The notes: generated from the sequence alone by a model not told the origin. A DNA stretch of 64,000 nucleotides from Hyphomicrobiaceae bacterium (GCA_020442165.1 JAGRKV010000066.1:55213-119212); one strand, 5' to 3'; shown: positions 7,600-17,201, counted from the first letter of the stretch. Numbers and translations: made by a program.

Positions 7600-9420
7600 A
7601 TGTGTGGCATCGTTGGCATTCTCGGCACCAAACCCGTCGCGTTGGACTTGGTCGATGCGCTCCGTCGCCTCGAATACCGGGGATATGATTCCGCCGGCAT
7701 CGCAACGGTCGAGAACGGCAGGCTTGGCAGACGGCGCGCGGAAGGCAAGCTGCGCAATCTGGAACATCGCCTGGTCGAGGAACCGCTGAAGGGGCACGTC
7801 GGCATCGGCCACACGCGATGGGCAACACATGGCCGGCCCACCGAACGCAACGCGCACCCGCACATGAGCCCCCGCGTGTCCGTCGTTCATAACGGCATCA
7901 TCGAGAATTTCCGCGAGCTGCGCGAAGCCCTCACGGCCAAGGGCCATGTGTTTGAGACAGAGACCGACACCGAGGCCGTCGTCCACCTCATCACCCACGA
8001 GATGGACAAGGGGCTGGGACCCGTTGATGCCGTCAAGGCCACGCTGAAGCAGCTGGAAGGCGCATTCGCGCTCGCGATCATCTTTGCCGGTCAAGACAAC
8101 CTCATGATGGCCGCCAGGCTCGGCAGCCCGCTGGTGATCGGGCACGGCGAAGGCGAGATGTACCTGGGCTCGGATGCAATCGCGCTAGCGCCTTTTACCG
8201 ACACCGTCACTTACCTTGAAGAGGGCGACTTTGCCGTGCTGTCGCACAACGGCGCGCAGGTCTTCGACAAGAGCGGTGCGCCGGTCGAACGAAACGCGGT
8301 TAAATCGCAGGCGAACGCGCTTTTGGTCGACAAGGGCAACCACCGCCACTTCATGGCCAAGGAGATCCACGAGCAGCCTGAAGTCATCAGCCACACGTTG
8401 GCGCACTACCTCGACATGGCTGACGGCACCGTCCGCATTCCCGACGTCGGCATAGATCTCGCTACGATTCCGCGGGTCACGATCTCCGCCTGCGGCACGG
8501 CCTATTACGCAGGCCTTGTCGGCAAGTACTGGATTGAGCGCTTTGCCCGCGTTCCCGTTGAGATCGATATTGCATCGGAGCTGCGTTACCGCGAAGCGCC
8601 GCTGCCGCCTGGCGGCCTCGCCATTTTCGTATCGCAGTCGGGAGAGACGGCGGACACATTGGCGACGCTGCGCTACTGCAAGGAGAACGGCCAGCGCATC
8701 GCCTCCGTCGTCAACGTGCGGACCTCGACCATCGCGCGCGAGAGTGACGTCGTGCTGCCGACGCTCGCCGGGCCTGAAATCGGCGTCGCCTCGACCAAGG
8801 CTTTCACCTGCCAGTTGACCGCACTCGCCTGCTTCGCGCTGGCCCTTGGCCGTGCCCGCGGCGCCATCGACGAGGCAACCGAGCGCGCGCTGGTCAAGGA
8901 ACTGATGGAAGTGCCGCGTCAGATTGCAAATCAGCTGACCGACGAAAGCCAGTACGAAGCGCTCGCACACCAGCTGATGAAGTCCCGCGACGTGCTCTAT
9001 CTGGGCCGTGGCCAGTCCTATCCGCTGGCCATGGAAGGCGCTCTCAAGTTGAAGGAAATTTCCTACCTCCACGCAGAGGGATATGCCGCAGGAGAGCTGA
9101 AGCACGGGCCCATCGCACTCATCGACGAGATCGTGCCTGTGATCGTGGTCGCTCCCGTCGACGCCTTGTTCGACAAAACCGTGTCAAACATGCAGGAAGT
9201 GGCGGCCCGGGGTGGCCAGATCGTGATGATCTCAAACGCCGATGAGAATTCAGCGGGTTGTCAGTTGGCTGCACACATCGCCATGCCCACCGCACATGAC
9301 TTCACCAACCCGATTGTTTACGCCGTCCCTATCCAGCTGATCGCCTATCACACGGCCGTTCAGATGGGCACGGACGTCGACCAGCCGCGCAATCTCGCCA
9401 AATCCGTGACGGTGGAATAG
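7600..9420 (+). CDS. glmS: Glutamine-fructose-6-phosphate aminotransferase (isomerising)
   Basis: Converts fructose-6-phosphate and glutamine into glucosamine-6-phosphate, the entry step to UDP-GlcNAc. At 606 residues it has the standard length. The N-terminal class II glutaminase starts MCGIVGI with the nucleophile Cys2, followed by RRLEYRGYDSAG and HTRWATHG. Two SIS sugar-isomerase domains lie from about residue 285, with SQSGETADT and STKAFTCQL. The C-terminus ends in the expected QPRNLAKSVTVE. No glmS ribozyme was recognised in the 69 bases between glmU and glmS, as expected outside Firmicutes. Confidence 0.98.
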   Translation: MCGIVGILGTKPVALDLVDALRRLEYRGYDSAGIATVENGRLGRRRAEGKLRNLEHRLVEEPLKGHVGIGHTRWATHGRPTERNAHPHMSPRVSVVHNGIIENFRELREALTAKGHVFETETDTEAVVHLITHEMDKGLGPVDAVKATLKQLEGAFALAIIFAGQDNLMMAARLGSPLVIGHGEGEMYLGSDAIALAPFTDTVTYLEEGDFAVLSHNGAQVFDKSGAPVERNAVKSQANALLVDKGNHRHFMAKEIHEQPEVISHTLAHYLDMADGTVRIPDVGIDLATIPRVTISACGTAYYAGLVGKYWIERFARVPVEIDIASELRYREAPLPPGGLAIFVSQSGETADTLATLRYCKENGQRIASVVNVRTSTIARESDVVLPTLAGPEIGVASTKAFTCQLTALACFALALGRARGAIDEATERALVKELMEVPRQIANQLTDESQYEALAHQLMKSRDVLYLGRGQSYPLAMEGALKLKEISYLHAEGYAAGELKHGPIALIDEIVPVIVVAPVDALFDKTVSNMQEVAARGGQIVMISNADENSAGCQLAAHIAMPTAHDFTNPIVYAVPIQLIAYHTAVQMGTDVDQPRNLAKSVTVE

Positions 9421-9542
9421 GGCGCTCAGCAGGGGAAAAGGCACGATTTTCCGGCCATGGAATTGCCTCGGGCGTCTGCTTGACATAGGGTCGAGTCGTC
9501 CGCGAGAGGGCACGACGGATTGACCTAATAAGGGCTGGAACC

Positions 9543-10652
9543 ATGACTGAAGCGAGATCAGTGCTCGCGCTCGGCATCATCCTCGCATGCGCCGCAATCT
9601 CGTTCCCCGGCGCACTGAGGGCCGCGCCATCGGGAGACAAGCCGAATACGGCTGCCGCGACACGCACAGCCCCGCCCAGCAAGGCGCAGCAGGCGCTTGA
9701 TCGTGGCATTGCGGCTTACAAAAAGAATGCGCTGGCACGCGCGGTCGGTGCCTTCAGCTCGGCACTCTCTTCCGGTGGCCTGGATACTCAGGGCACGGCG
9801 CGGGCGCTCTACTACCGTGGGCTCGCATACCGCAAGCAGGGACGCGCAGCGCTCGCCATCACCGATCTCACCAATGCGCTGTGGTTGAATAACGGCCTCA
9901 CTGAAGCCGAACGCAAGGATGCGCTCGTGGCACGGTCCGCTGCCTACAAGGACGCGGGCATTGCCGACCCTGGCGCGCCGGAAGCCCAGACCGCCGCCTC
10001 TGCACCTGCGGCCCCGCCAGTTGCGACGACGCCAGCTGCACCGACGTCGCTGTCCGCAGCTCCGGCCCCCAGCCAGCCGACCTCGCCCGCGACACGATCC
10101 GCCGCTGCGAACGTGCCCCAACCTTCACCGCCAGAGAGCAACGCCAATCCGCTTTCGGGTATCGGTTCGTTCTTCGGTAATTTGTTTGGTGGCAATCAGG
10201 CGCAACAGCAGCAGGCCGCGGCACCGCCTCCTGGGCCAACCGATGTCACGACAGCATCGACCGGCAGCAGCAACGCGATTTCCTCTTGGAACAGCGCAAC
10301 TGAAGTTGAAAATAGCCATACGGTTTCCGCTTCCCCGGCAGGCAAACGCCAGCGGGTAGCTGCCGTGCAGCCGGCGGTAGCGACACACACCGCTGCTCCG
10401 GCTGGAAAATATAAGCTCCAGGTGGCTGCGGTTCGTTCAAAGGCGGAAGCCGACAAGATCGCCCAGCGCTTCCTGGCACAGCATGGCGGCCAGATCGGCA
10501 CCCGAACGGCAGTCATCGACGAGGCCGTTTTCGGCAATATGGGCACCTTCTATCGCGTCAATGTCGGGCCATTTGCAACGGCTGCCGAGCCTGACAAATT
10601 GTGCAAGGCGGTACGTGGCTCGGGGTATGATTGCCTGGTCGTGACGCACTGA
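9543..10652 (+). CDS. Secreted TPR-SPOR domain protein
   Basis: A 369-residue exported protein. A signal peptide (about residues 1-28, ending near ALRAA) leads into two or three TPR-like repeats (about 48-140), with ALYYRGLAYRKQGR the clearest. A long Ala/Pro/Gln-rich linker follows, and then a full C-terminal SPOR domain (about 290-369) beginning YKLQVAAVRSKAEADK. SPOR domains bind denuded glycan strands at division sites, and TPRs bind proteins, so a septal scaffold is a fair inference. It follows glmS by 122 bases on the same strand and may share its transcript. The linker is compositionally biased, so sequence searches should use the two domains separately. Confidence 0.78.
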   Translation: MTEARSVLALGIILACAAISFPGALRAAPSGDKPNTAAATRTAPPSKAQQALDRGIAAYKKNALARAVGAFSSALSSGGLDTQGTARALYYRGLAYRKQGRAALAITDLTNALWLNNGLTEAERKDALVARSAAYKDAGIADPGAPEAQTAASAPAAPPVATTPAAPTSLSAAPAPSQPTSPATRSAAANVPQPSPPESNANPLSGIGSFFGNLFGGNQAQQQQAAAPPPGPTDVTTASTGSSNAISSWNSATEVENSHTVSASPAGKRQRVAAVQPAVATHTAAPAGKYKLQVAAVRSKAEADKIAQRFLAQHGGQIGTRTAVIDEAVFGNMGTFYRVNVGPFATAAEPDKLCKAVRGSGYDCLVVTH

Positions 10653-10894
10653 TCCGGGGCCCGGGATGAAATCTGTCTGCCGATGACGCACTGTGCTGCG
10701 AAAGTGGATAGGTTTCGGGACTTCTCTGGCAGGCCCGCTCATGAAAAAATGTCAGGACGTCGTCGCCCGCGCACCCAGCACTCGTTATTGGCTTACCGGT
10801 TTTGGCTGTCGTCGCGAGCCACATGCACGGAACGCACGGGTTGAGGCAACACTAGGCGCGGCGCAGGCAGGCGCGACAGTCCGCTGGACGAAGC

Positions 10895-11779
10895 ATGGGT
10901 GAAAAGTCTTCCAAGAAAGCCGGCGAGGCCACACAGACGCTGATAGAGCGGCGCGAGGCTGAACTGCGGGCCGGCCTGAAGCGGCTTGCCGAAGAGGGCG
11001 GCGACAGCGGCTGGCACCTCGGTGCGCGGCTCCGCAACTATTTTCTGACCGGCCTTATCATTGTCGGCCCGGTCACGTTGACGGTCTACATCATCTGGTG
11101 GCTCATCAACGTAGCCGATGCCTGGTTCAAGCCGTTCGTGCCCAAGCAGTATCTGCCCGATACTTATCTGCCGTTCGCGGTTCCTGGTGTGGGCCTCGTG
11201 TTCGGCATTACCGCCCTCACCATCATCGGCGCCCTGACCGCTAACCTGCTCGGCCGCACGCTCATCAGCTACGGCGACCTGATGCTCGGCCGCATGCCGA
11301 TCGTGCGCAACGTCTATCGCGCCTTGAAGCAGATCTTCGAGAGCGTCGTCTCCGCAACCGATCCAAGCCAGGGTGTGCAGAAGGTCGGTCTGATCGAGTT
11401 TCCATCAAAGGGCCTGTGGTCGATCGTGTTCGTGACAGGCGAGGCGGGTGGCGAAGTCAGCCGTGTCGAGCCCGGCGGCCACAAGGAACTGTTCACGGTT
11501 TTCATGCCGACCGGAATTGTCCCGCCCACCGGCTTCATCTGCTTCGTGCCCAAGAACGACGTCATATTTCTCAACATGACGATCGAGGATGCGGCAAAGA
11601 TCGTCATCTCTGGCGGCATGGTGACACCACCGCACGGGCCGGGCGGTGCCGGTTTGCCGGGAGGCACAATAGCCGGCTCCGTGGACCGCCCGTTGCCAGG
11701 TTCCGCCGTGCCGGCTCCAGATGAGGTGGCGGCCGCCATGCGACGGGCAACGCGCGTCAAGCCGCGATCGCGGCGCTGA
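10895..11779 (+). CDS. DUF502 family inner-membrane protein
   Basis: A 294-residue protein with two transmembrane segments (about residues 49-71 and 103-126). A conserved DUF502 core follows: NLLGRTLISYGDLMLGRMP, then VRNVYRALKQI and FPSKGLWSIVFVTGE. The C-terminal 45 residues are Gly/Pro-rich and probably disordered. The function of DUF502 is unknown. In Hyphomicrobiales it commonly follows glmS and precedes recG; here recG is absent and the next gene is convergent. ATG 10895 starts MGEKSSKKAG. Confidence 0.85.
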   Translation: MGEKSSKKAGEATQTLIERREAELRAGLKRLAEEGGDSGWHLGARLRNYFLTGLIIVGPVTLTVYIIWWLINVADAWFKPFVPKQYLPDTYLPFAVPGVGLVFGITALTIIGALTANLLGRTLISYGDLMLGRMPIVRNVYRALKQIFESVVSATDPSQGVQKVGLIEFPSKGLWSIVFVTGEAGGEVSRVEPGGHKELFTVFMPTGIVPPTGFICFVPKNDVIFLNMTIEDAAKIVISGGMVTPPHGPGGAGLPGGTIAGSVDRPLPGSAVPAPDEVAAAMRRATRVKPRSRR

Positions 11780-11813
11780 AATCACGACTTTACAGTCACC
11801 CTGGATGGTTCGC

Positions 11814-11835
11814 CCGCCACGATACAGCGTGGCGG
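11814..11835. terminator. Hairpin between convergent genes
   Basis: Perfect eight-pair stem CCGCCACG/CGTGGCGG with loop ATACAG, placed between the DUF502 stop and the convergent ligase stop. No T run follows on either strand, so it is only a candidate bidirectional terminator or RNA 3'-end hairpin. Confidence 0.45.
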
Positions 11836-11856
11836 CACCGCAAGAAGTGGCACTCG

Positions 11857-13452
11857 TCAGGCTTCGTGTTCGTGGACGCGCGGGGCGGTGCCGAGTGCCC
11901 GCCGCAGCAGCTTGCCATTTGCCGTTCGCGGCAAACCCTCGACTAAGACGATTTCGCGGGGACACTTGTAGGGAGCCAAGCGGCTCGCCGCAAAAGACAT
12001 GATCTCCTCGCGGTCGGGCAAGGCCTCCAAGGAAAGCGGGACAACGTAGGCAGCAATCACCGACAGATCATCGCGCACGCGCAGTTCGCTGCACCCAACG
12101 TCAGCAATCTTGGGGTGCCGTGCCAATACCGCCTCGACTTCCTGCGGCGCCACGCGATAGCCCAGCGCCTTCATGATGTCGTTGGCTCGCCCGTGATGGG
12201 TGACATAGCCGTCCCGATCGATGGCGGCGAAGTCACCGCCAACGAACCACTCGCCCCGCCACACATCACGTTCCTCTTCGCTGCGCTGCCAGTATCCGAG
12301 CATCAGCCCCGGGTCCGAGCGATGGACCGCAAGTAGCCCGGGCTCTCCCGGCGCCAGCGGTGTCTCGCCATCTCCCTCGGGCAGCACCGTTACCGATCGG
12401 CCCGGCTGCGCGCGGCCAATCGTGCCAGACCGCCGGGGCAGGCCGGGCGAACACGAGATGAAAGTCGAGATCTCACTCATACCGAGCGCTTCGTGGATCT
12501 GCCGTCCGGTCGCCGCTGCCCACGCATCGAACAAACCATCGGGAGGCGCCTCTCCAGCCATCAGCCCATGCCTGAGCGTCGCGAGGCGATTGAGATCTTC
12601 TGGCCTGGCGTATTTCAGGATCTGCCGGTAGACGCCCGGCACGGCGGCAAATAGCGTTGCACCGCTGGCCTCGATGAGGCGGGGCCAGATCTCCGGAGAC
12701 TTCTCACCCGTATAGATGATGGCGGTCGCCCCGTTGGCCCAGGGATCGGTCAGTCCCGACCCCAGCGTGAACGTCCAATTGAAGGCGCCCGCATGCAGCA
12801 TCCGGTCAGCTGCGGAAATCCCATACCAGCCCTGATACATGGGCCGCCGCCCCCAGGCGGCGCGATGAGCATGCAGAACGCCCTTGGGGTTGGCGGTGGT
12901 GCCGGAGGTGTAGACCATGTAGGCAGGATCATCGACAGCTGTCGCCGCATAGCCCCGCGCCACTGCGCTTCGCAGCATCTCCGCGACATCGCCCGCGCCG
13001 ATCACGTCGATGCCCCCAGGCACCCTCCAGTCCAACAGATGATCGGCAAGGGCAACGGCACGCGACTGGCTATCCGACAAGAGGAAATCTGCCTCGGCTG
13101 CGGTCAGTTGCGTCGAAGTCGCAATGGGGACAAGACCAGCAGCGATGGCGGCGAAGAACAGCAGTGCGTAGCTGCTGGTATTGTCAAGCCGGATCAGCAG
13201 CCGGTCGCCCTTGCGCAATCCTCGCGCCAGCAAGCCACCGGCGAGCCGCAGCACCGCGCCTTCCAAATCGGCATAGGTCCACGTCTCGAGGGCCTGACGC
13301 GCACCCGCGTCGTCATAGACGATAAGGGCGGTCTTGCCGGGTTGGGCGCGCGCGGCACGGCCAATGACATAGGCCGCCATGTTGAAGCCCTGCGGCGGCT
13401 GCGGACCCGTGAAGGCGTAAGGCGAATCCAAAAAACGATCATGCGTTGTCAT
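11857..13452 (-). CDS. AMP-forming acyl-CoA synthetase / ligase
   Basis: Activates a carboxylic acid to its CoA thioester via an acyl-adenylate. The 531-residue protein shows the ANL-family signature: the ATP-binding loop YTSGTTANPKG at about residue 180, LMAGEAPP then EALGMSEIS (motif A5), GEWFVGGDFA (A7) and ANDIMKALGYRVAP (hinge). The C-terminal PRTANGKLLRRAL carries the catalytic lysine. It resembles benzoate-CoA or medium-chain acyl-CoA ligases, but the substrate cannot be read from sequence. A TTG at 13464 is in frame; ATG 13452 starts MTTHDRF and is preferred, though its ribosome-binding site is weak. It lies 72 bases downstream of the peptide-binding protein gene, so the two may be one unit. 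Confidence 0.9.
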   Translation of the reverse strand: MTTHDRFLDSPYAFTGPQPPQGFNMAAYVIGRAARAQPGKTALIVYDDAGARQALETWTYADLEGAVLRLAGGLLARGLRKGDRLLIRLDNTSSYALLFFAAIAAGLVPIATSTQLTAAEADFLLSDSQSRAVALADHLLDWRVPGGIDVIGAGDVAEMLRSAVARGYAATAVDDPAYMVYTSGTTANPKGVLHAHRAAWGRRPMYQGWYGISAADRMLHAGAFNWTFTLGSGLTDPWANGATAIIYTGEKSPEIWPRLIEASGATLFAAVPGVYRQILKYARPEDLNRLATLRHGLMAGEAPPDGLFDAWAAATGRQIHEALGMSEISTFISCSPGLPRRSGTIGRAQPGRSVTVLPEGDGETPLAPGEPGLLAVHRSDPGLMLGYWQRSEEERDVWRGEWFVGGDFAAIDRDGYVTHHGRANDIMKALGYRVAPQEVEAVLARHPKIADVGCSELRVRDDLSVIAAYVVPLSLEALPDREEIMSFAASRLAPYKCPREIVLVEGLPRTANGKLLRRALGTAPRVHEHEA

Positions 13453-13524
13453 GGCACACGGCAAAATCTACCAGCAGGTGATCCATGCTCCCGCTGCCAT
13501 GAGGAGCCGCCGCCAGTGTTTCTC

Positions 13525-15432
13525 TCACTCACTCTTACGCCACCACAAATCGATGTTGTAGCCGAATAGCGGCGTCCTTTCAGGATAGGCGAGACCGCTC
13601 CAGTAGGCGACCCACTGCCGGGGCAGGTAGAACAGCGGTATCACATAATCGCCGGACAGCAGCACACGGTCGAGCGCGCGCGTCGCCGAAACAAAACTTT
13701 CCTTGTCGCGCGCCGCCAGCATGGCCTCGATCATGGCATCTGCAGCGGGATTTGAGACGCCAGCCCAGTTGTACGTTCCGTCCTGGCTGGCCATCCGCGA
13801 ATTCCAGCGAAAGACCTGCTCGTTGCCGGGAGACAGCGAGGACGGCCAATTCGCCTGGATCATGTCGAAGTCGTAGACGTTGAGGCGCTGCTGGTATTGC
13901 GCGCTATCGACCACACGTATGCGGGCAGCAATGCCCAGCCGCGAAAGCGTGCCGACGAACCCCGCGACCAGACGCTCCTGCGCCACCGAAGTCGCCAGGA
14001 TCTCAAACGTCAGCGGTTGGCGGGTCTTGGCGTTGATGAGTGCCCGGCCGTCGAGCACATAGCCCGCACTCTTCAAAAGCTCGAAAGCCGTGCGCAGGTT
14101 TACCCGATCCTGGCCGCTGCCATCCGAAGTAGGGAAACTGAAGGTTCCGTCCATGATCTCTGGCCGGACCTTGTCGCGGAAGGGAACAAGCAGATCTTTT
14201 TCGCGTCCATCGGCGGGCCGCGCGTGCGACGACAGCACCGAGCGGTCAAAGTAGCTTTCCGTGCGCTTATACAAGCTGTGATAGAGGTTGCGATTGACCC
14301 ACTCGAAATCAAAAAGTGTGATGAGTGCGCGGCGCACGCGCGGATCAGCAAACACCCCCCGGCGTGTGTTGAAGGCCAGTGATGTCATACCTGCAGGCAA
14401 GCCGATGTCGAACTCGGCGCGTGTGATGCGACCATCACGCACGGCGGGTACGTCATAGCCCGACGCCCAGCGTGCGGGATCTTCCTCGTTCCAGAAATCG
14501 ATCGAGCCACTCTTGAAGGCCTCGAACATGGCGATGCTGTCACGGTAGTATTCGAAACGCACCTCATCGAAATTGAAACGCCCGGCGTTGACTGGCAGGT
14601 CCCGCCCCCAATAATCGGGGTTGCGCTTATAGACGATGAAGCGGCCGGGTTCCGTCTGCGAGACTCGATAGGGACCTGAGCCAATTGGCGCGGCAAGCGT
14701 GGTCTGATCGAAGGTCTCTGGATCGATGGCATGCTTGGGCAGCACCGGCATCAGCCCCAGGATGAGCGGCATTTCCCGATCACCACCCTCCAGCACGAAA
14801 CGCACGCGATGCTCATTGAGCTTCTCCGCCTGCTTCACCTTCGCGTAATAGGAGCGGTGATTGGGCCGGCCCTTGTCCTTCAGGAGTTCCCACGAGAACA
14901 GCACATCGTCCGCCGTTATCGGCTTGCCGTCCGAGAAGCGCGCCCTGGCATCGATGTTGAAGATAATCTCGCTGCGGTCGTCTGGCATCTCGACGAACTG
15001 CGCGATGAGCCCATAGAGCGAGAACGGCTCGTCGAGACCGCGTGCGAGCAGCGTTTCATAGACGTACTCGCGCATTCCAGCGACCGCGTTTCCCTTGACG
15101 ATCAGTGGATTGAGGCTGTCGAAGGAGCCGGGCATGCCGATCGTGATGCGTCCGCCCTTTGGCGCATTCGGATTGGCGTATGAAAAGTGGGCAAAGCCCT
15201 CAGGCTCAGCTGGTTCCCCATGCATGGCAATGGCATGTCGCGCGCCAGCATGCTCGGCTGCCTGCATCTGCTGCGCTGAGGCCGCGCCTGATGACGTCGA
15301 GAGCGCCTCGGGCGACCATGCCAGCAGAACAGCAAGCCAAATCACCGCTGCCAGCGCCACAAACGCCAATCGAGGCGCGGCAGGCGCAGGTCCTGTTGAC
15401 CGTTGCCGCCAATGGACCGCCGACAGCTTCAT
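13525..15432 (-). CDS. YejA-like extracellular solute-binding protein, family 5
   Basis: Periplasmic peptide-binding component of a DppA/OppA-like ABC importer. Length is 635 residues, within the longer YejA subgroup. A signal anchor lies at about residues 22-45 and an Ala-rich cleavage region ends near AQQ. Then come ANPNAPKGGRITIG, FNIDARARFSDGKPITADDV (the family signature), GSGPYRV and YKRNPDYWGRDLPVN. The frame is open to 15546, but ATG 15432 has GGAGG five bases upstream and begins MKLSAVHW. No permease or ATPase genes (yejBEF) accompany it, so it must share a transporter encoded elsewhere or act as an orphan receptor. Confidence 0.9.
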   Translation of the reverse strand: MKLSAVHWRQRSTGPAPAAPRLAFVALAAVIWLAVLLAWSPEALSTSSGAASAQQMQAAEHAGARHAIAMHGEPAEPEGFAHFSYANPNAPKGGRITIGMPGSFDSLNPLIVKGNAVAGMREYVYETLLARGLDEPFSLYGLIAQFVEMPDDRSEIIFNIDARARFSDGKPITADDVLFSWELLKDKGRPNHRSYYAKVKQAEKLNEHRVRFVLEGGDREMPLILGLMPVLPKHAIDPETFDQTTLAAPIGSGPYRVSQTEPGRFIVYKRNPDYWGRDLPVNAGRFNFDEVRFEYYRDSIAMFEAFKSGSIDFWNEEDPARWASGYDVPAVRDGRITRAEFDIGLPAGMTSLAFNTRRGVFADPRVRRALITLFDFEWVNRNLYHSLYKRTESYFDRSVLSSHARPADGREKDLLVPFRDKVRPEIMDGTFSFPTSDGSGQDRVNLRTAFELLKSAGYVLDGRALINAKTRQPLTFEILATSVAQERLVAGFVGTLSRLGIAARIRVVDSAQYQQRLNVYDFDMIQANWPSSLSPGNEQVFRWNSRMASQDGTYNWAGVSNPAADAMIEAMLAARDKESFVSATRALDRVLLSGDYVIPLFYLPRQWVAYWSGLAYPERTPLFGYNIDLWWRKSE

Positions 15433-15774
15433 GACAGCCTCCGGGTCCACGGACCACGTCGCTGGTGTAAGCCAAACCTCGGCATGTCCTTGGCAACTCC
15501 ACTTTTTCTGCCACTCGGCGCGTCTATGGGAATGTGCAGGCCCCATCGGTGAAAGGGGCGTGCGATGTTCGTGGCGGGTTTGCCACTTGGATATGGCATC
15601 GCTGTGGGGATTTCTCCAAGTCGTGAAATTTGGCCACGGGATTGCCGCAATCCGAGACTTAGTGCGGCAAACGAGGTTGCCGAGGGGTGACCGGGCCGGC
15701 CTTGATCGGTACGGCAGCGGATTCGAGGGGCAGAGCCGGGTTGCCGGCTCTCAAGACGAAAGGTCCATAGGTTC
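15433..15774. other. Divergent intergenic region
   Basis: About 340 bases between the divergent peptide-binding protein gene and ialB-like gene. It should hold both promoters; no gene, repeat or confident promoter motif was recognised. Confidence 0.35.
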
Positions 15775-16614
15775 ATGGCTATTCAAGGTCGCCATTTGAT
15801 GGGTGCACCGCGCAGCGGGCGCGGTTTTGCTGCATTCTGCGCTGCTGCACTGGTGCTCGGTATGACCGGTACAGGAACGCCGGCGTTCGCCCAGAAGAAG
15901 GGCGAGGCAAAGAAAGAAGCAGCCGCTCCTGCGGCGGCACCGGCCGAAAAGCAGAGCGCCTGGGTAAAGCTGTGCGAGAGCACCAAGGTCGCAAAGCCCT
16001 TGAAACCCGACGCAATGCCTGATGCAAAGCCGGAAGTCGAGGAAAAGAAGATTTGCCTCACGCACCATGAGCGCCTTGATGGCAACACCGGCATGGTTCT
16101 GGTCTCCGCAGCTATTCGCGAAGTCGAAGGCCAGGACAAGAAGAGCCTCATGGTGATGGTGCCGCTCGGCATGGCTATTCCGCCCGGCGTCCGCGCTGCG
16201 GTCTATTCGACCGATCAGTGGGCGAAGGCGTCCAAGAACGAGAAGATCGACGAATCACAGCTGAAGCCGATGACACTGAAGTATTCGCTGTGTCACCCCG
16301 CCGGCTGCACGGCTGAAATCGATGCCGAACCCGAACTCATCGACCAGATGAAGAAGGGCGGCGGCCTGATGGTGCTTGCGCTCAATGCGGCAGCTCAGCC
16401 GATCGGCTTCCCTGTCCCGCTGACGGGCTTCACTACGGCTTACGATGGTCCGCCCGTCGACAACGAGCAGTATGCCAAGGCACGCGGCGAACTGATGAAG
16501 CAGATTCGCGAGCGGCAGGCCAAGATGATCGAGAAGATGAAGGAAGAGCAGAAGGCCAAGGCCGACGCCGCCCAGCTTCTCGACCCGCCTCCAGGTGGCG
16601 AAAAGAAGAAATAA
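15775..16614 (+). CDS. Invasion-associated locus B (IalB) family protein
   Basis: A 279-residue secreted protein with a signal peptide ending near PAFA (about residue 39), a Lys/Ala-rich spacer and the IalB domain. Recognisable parts are WVKLCESTK, KKICLTHHERLD, VMVPLGMAIPPGV and the paired cysteines in YSLCHPAGCTAEI. IalB is an outer-membrane or periplasmic family first named in Bartonella erythrocyte invasion, but it is common in free-living Hyphomicrobiales, where its role is unclear. The last 45 residues are strongly charged and helical (RERQAKMIEKMKEEQKAK), an extension beyond the core domain. A strong terminator follows at 16654. Confidence 0.87.
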   Translation: MAIQGRHLMGAPRSGRGFAAFCAAALVLGMTGTGTPAFAQKKGEAKKEAAAPAAAPAEKQSAWVKLCESTKVAKPLKPDAMPDAKPEVEEKKICLTHHERLDGNTGMVLVSAAIREVEGQDKKSLMVMVPLGMAIPPGVRAAVYSTDQWAKASKNEKIDESQLKPMTLKYSLCHPAGCTAEIDAEPELIDQMKKGGGLMVLALNAAAQPIGFPVPLTGFTTAYDGPPVDNEQYAKARGELMKQIRERQAKMIEKMKEEQKAKADAAQLLDPPPGGEKKK

Positions 16615-16653
16615 GAAACCCGACCCTCCGGGGTGAGAATAAGATGACAAATG

Positions 16654-16683
16654 GGCCGTGGATCGCAAGATCTACGGCCTTTT
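16654..16683 (+). terminator. Rho-independent terminator after IalB gene
   Basis: A ten-pair stem (GGCCGTGGAT with ATCTACGGCC, one G-U pair), six-base loop and four T residues, 40 bases downstream of the IalB stop codon. Confidence 0.8.
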
Positions 16684-16853
16684 GCTGCCGCCGTTGCCTG
16701 ATTCTCTAGCCGATCAAGAACGAGCCTAAACCGGGTTCTAACATTGCCCATCAATCGATTGCCGCCGCGCCGGGGAAATATTTGGTTGGCATCAGGCGTT
16801 GCAGCATTTCTGTGGGCACACGACGGCTGATTCCTGATCGGGCGGTAGTTCTC

Positions 16854-17201
16854 TCAATGCGTGCTGAGAAAGACAGCGCGATAGCGGCCCTGATCGTCGA
16901 CCACGAACAATTCATCAACCCTCGGGTGGCGCACCGGACGGCCTGTCTCGTCGGGCAGCAGGTTCTGCTCTGAGACGTAGGCGATGTATTCCGTCTCCTC
17001 GTTTTCGGCGAGCAGGTGATAGAAGGGCTGGTTCTTGGCAGGCCGGATTTCCTCAGGGATCGCCAGCCACCATTCTTCGGTATTGTCGAAGATCGGATCG
17101 ATGTCGAAGACGATGCCACGAAACGGGTAGATGCGATGGCGGACAACATCTCCCACCGCATATTTCGCCTCCCTGGTACGCTCGTCCTGCTGCATGTCCA
17201 T
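16854..17201 (-). CDS. hspQ: Heat shock protein HspQ (YccV family)
   Basis: A 115-residue YccV-domain protein. In enterobacteria HspQ is a small heat-shock protein that binds hemimethylated oriC DNA and modulates Lon and DnaA turnover. Family motifs visible are KYAVGDVVRHRIYPFRGIVFD, WWLAIPEE, PFYHLLAENEE and YVSEQNLLPD. Start: ATG 17201 or ATG 17195 (MDMQQ or MQQ); no good ribosome-binding site separates them. It is convergent with ialB and about 400 bases from malyl-CoA lyase, so it is probably monocistronic. Confidence 0.9.
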   Translation of the reverse strand: MDMQQDERTREAKYAVGDVVRHRIYPFRGIVFDIDPIFDNTEEWWLAIPEEIRPAKNQPFYHLLAENEETEYIAYVSEQNLLPDETGRPVRHPRVDELFVVDDQGRYRAVFLSTH

